Source of the DNA: Astatotilapia calliptera | Lineage: Eukaryota > Chordata > Actinopteri > Cichliformes > Cichlidae | Assembly: GCF_900246225.1 (NCBI RefSeq) | Contig: NC_039320.1 | Span: 15,447,137-15,511,136 of the forward strand | DNA length: 64,000 nt | Direction: 5' to 3' | In this document: positions 63,656 to 64,000 of the stretch, piece after piece | Numbering within the stretch: position 1 is the first letter of the stretch | Layout: each line of letters opens with the position of its first letter | Position numbers and translations under genes: made by a program | The notes under the pieces: generated by a model | Database searches by the model: none | What the model was told of the DNA's origin: nothing | The model's input: only the letters and a program-made list of their open reading frames with translations

Positions 63656-64000
63656 CCGATTGTATATCAGGGTGTGAGAACGTCATTCCATGAAAAAAAA
63701 AAATCAGCCTCCCAACTGACCCCTTTACAATCAGGCGCAAATTTTTACAACTTTTGTCTTTTTATTGAAGCAAAATGTTACATTCACACAGACTCTATAG
63801 TATATATAGGATGTAATTTCACACAGATTCTCAATTGAGACCATCTGAGACCCCTCTATAGGAATTTTGAAACATTTCTTCAGGTAGATTTTACTTTTCC
63901 CAGGCTTGAATTGATCGATTAAAAGATCTTTATCACTCTGAGCCTCTTCCAAAATATGCCATTTCCCCTTTGTCAGCAAAAGTCACTCTGTTGACATCAA
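63656..64000. other. window end, papilin intron
   Basis: No exon recognised. An 82-codon open frame on the - strand (63731-63979) has no domain-like text and contains AATAAA near its 3' end; it may be repeat-derived. Confidence 0.35.

Noticed and set aside
63731..63979. 82-codon open frame on the - strand considered as a further papilin exon
   Set aside because: No Ig, Kunitz or WAP cysteine pattern and no phase-consistent acceptor and donor; may be repeat-derived.
1..64000. CRISPR arrays, operons, ribosome binding sites, bacterial terminators
   Set aside because: This is vertebrate nuclear DNA with spliced genes; such features are not expected and none was seen. I also noticed no tRNA or rRNA gene.

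Overview
The window is vertebrate germline DNA from a bony fish (teleost). It holds most of a T-cell receptor beta (TRB) locus in translocon order, followed by the 3' end of a convergent papilin gene. The assignment rests on four things read directly: many V exons, each with a split leader and a 3' recombination signal (RSS) of the 22-24-bp spacer type; one G-rich D segment (GGGACAGGGGGC) flanked by a 12-bp-spacer RSS on its 5' side and a 23-bp-spacer RSS on its 3' side; 22 J segments, 21 of them ending FGxGTKLTVL, with 5' RSS of the 12-bp type; and a four-exon constant region with a C-beta-like Ig domain, a lysine-containing membrane segment and a short tail. Teleost origin is also suggested by Tc1/mariner relics typical of fish genomes. 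I cannot name the species.

Layout. 1-47.6 kb: 34 V segments with intact leader and V exons, all on the + strand, plus three clear V pseudogenes, an orphan leader and several V 3'-end relics. By sequence they fall into seven groups: A (V1-V16, 0-25.7 kb), B (V17), C (V18-V20), D (V21-V22, both missing the two canonical Ig cysteines), E (V23, V24, V27, V30, V32), F (V25, V28, V33) and G (V26, V29, V31, V34). From 34.5 to 47.6 kb the order E-F-G repeats four times, so this part grew by cassette duplication. Group A grew by duplication of single V units that carried transposon pieces with them. 47.6-49.2 kb: spacer leading to a purine-rich tract. 49.26 kb: the D segment. 49.65-54.54 kb: J1-J22. 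54.78-55.85 kb: TRBC with its poly(A) signal. 55.9-59.6 kb: intergenic DNA with repeat relics. 59.6-63.4 kb: on the - strand, the last six coding exons of a papilin-like gene (two complete Ig-like domains and a C-terminal PLAC domain), running off the window at its 5' side.

How it works (established for TRB loci): RAG joins D to J (23-RSS to 12-RSS), then V to DJ (V 23-RSS to the D 12-RSS). The rearranged V-D-J exon is spliced to TRBC to make the TCR beta chain. The RSS types here obey that rule.

Most unusual observations: a duplicated, fully open V pair lacking both intradomain cysteines; a four-fold three-gene V cassette; a V pseudogene whose deletion junction lies inside its RSS heptamer; a perfect 29-bp-arm hairpin in a Tc1 relic; a J segment and its surroundings peppered with single-base losses (pseudogene or assembly error); weak, shared J nonamers; and a C-beta connecting peptide with no cysteine. 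I saw no evidence of a wholly new type of system. This is a well-defined immune receptor locus with unusual members.
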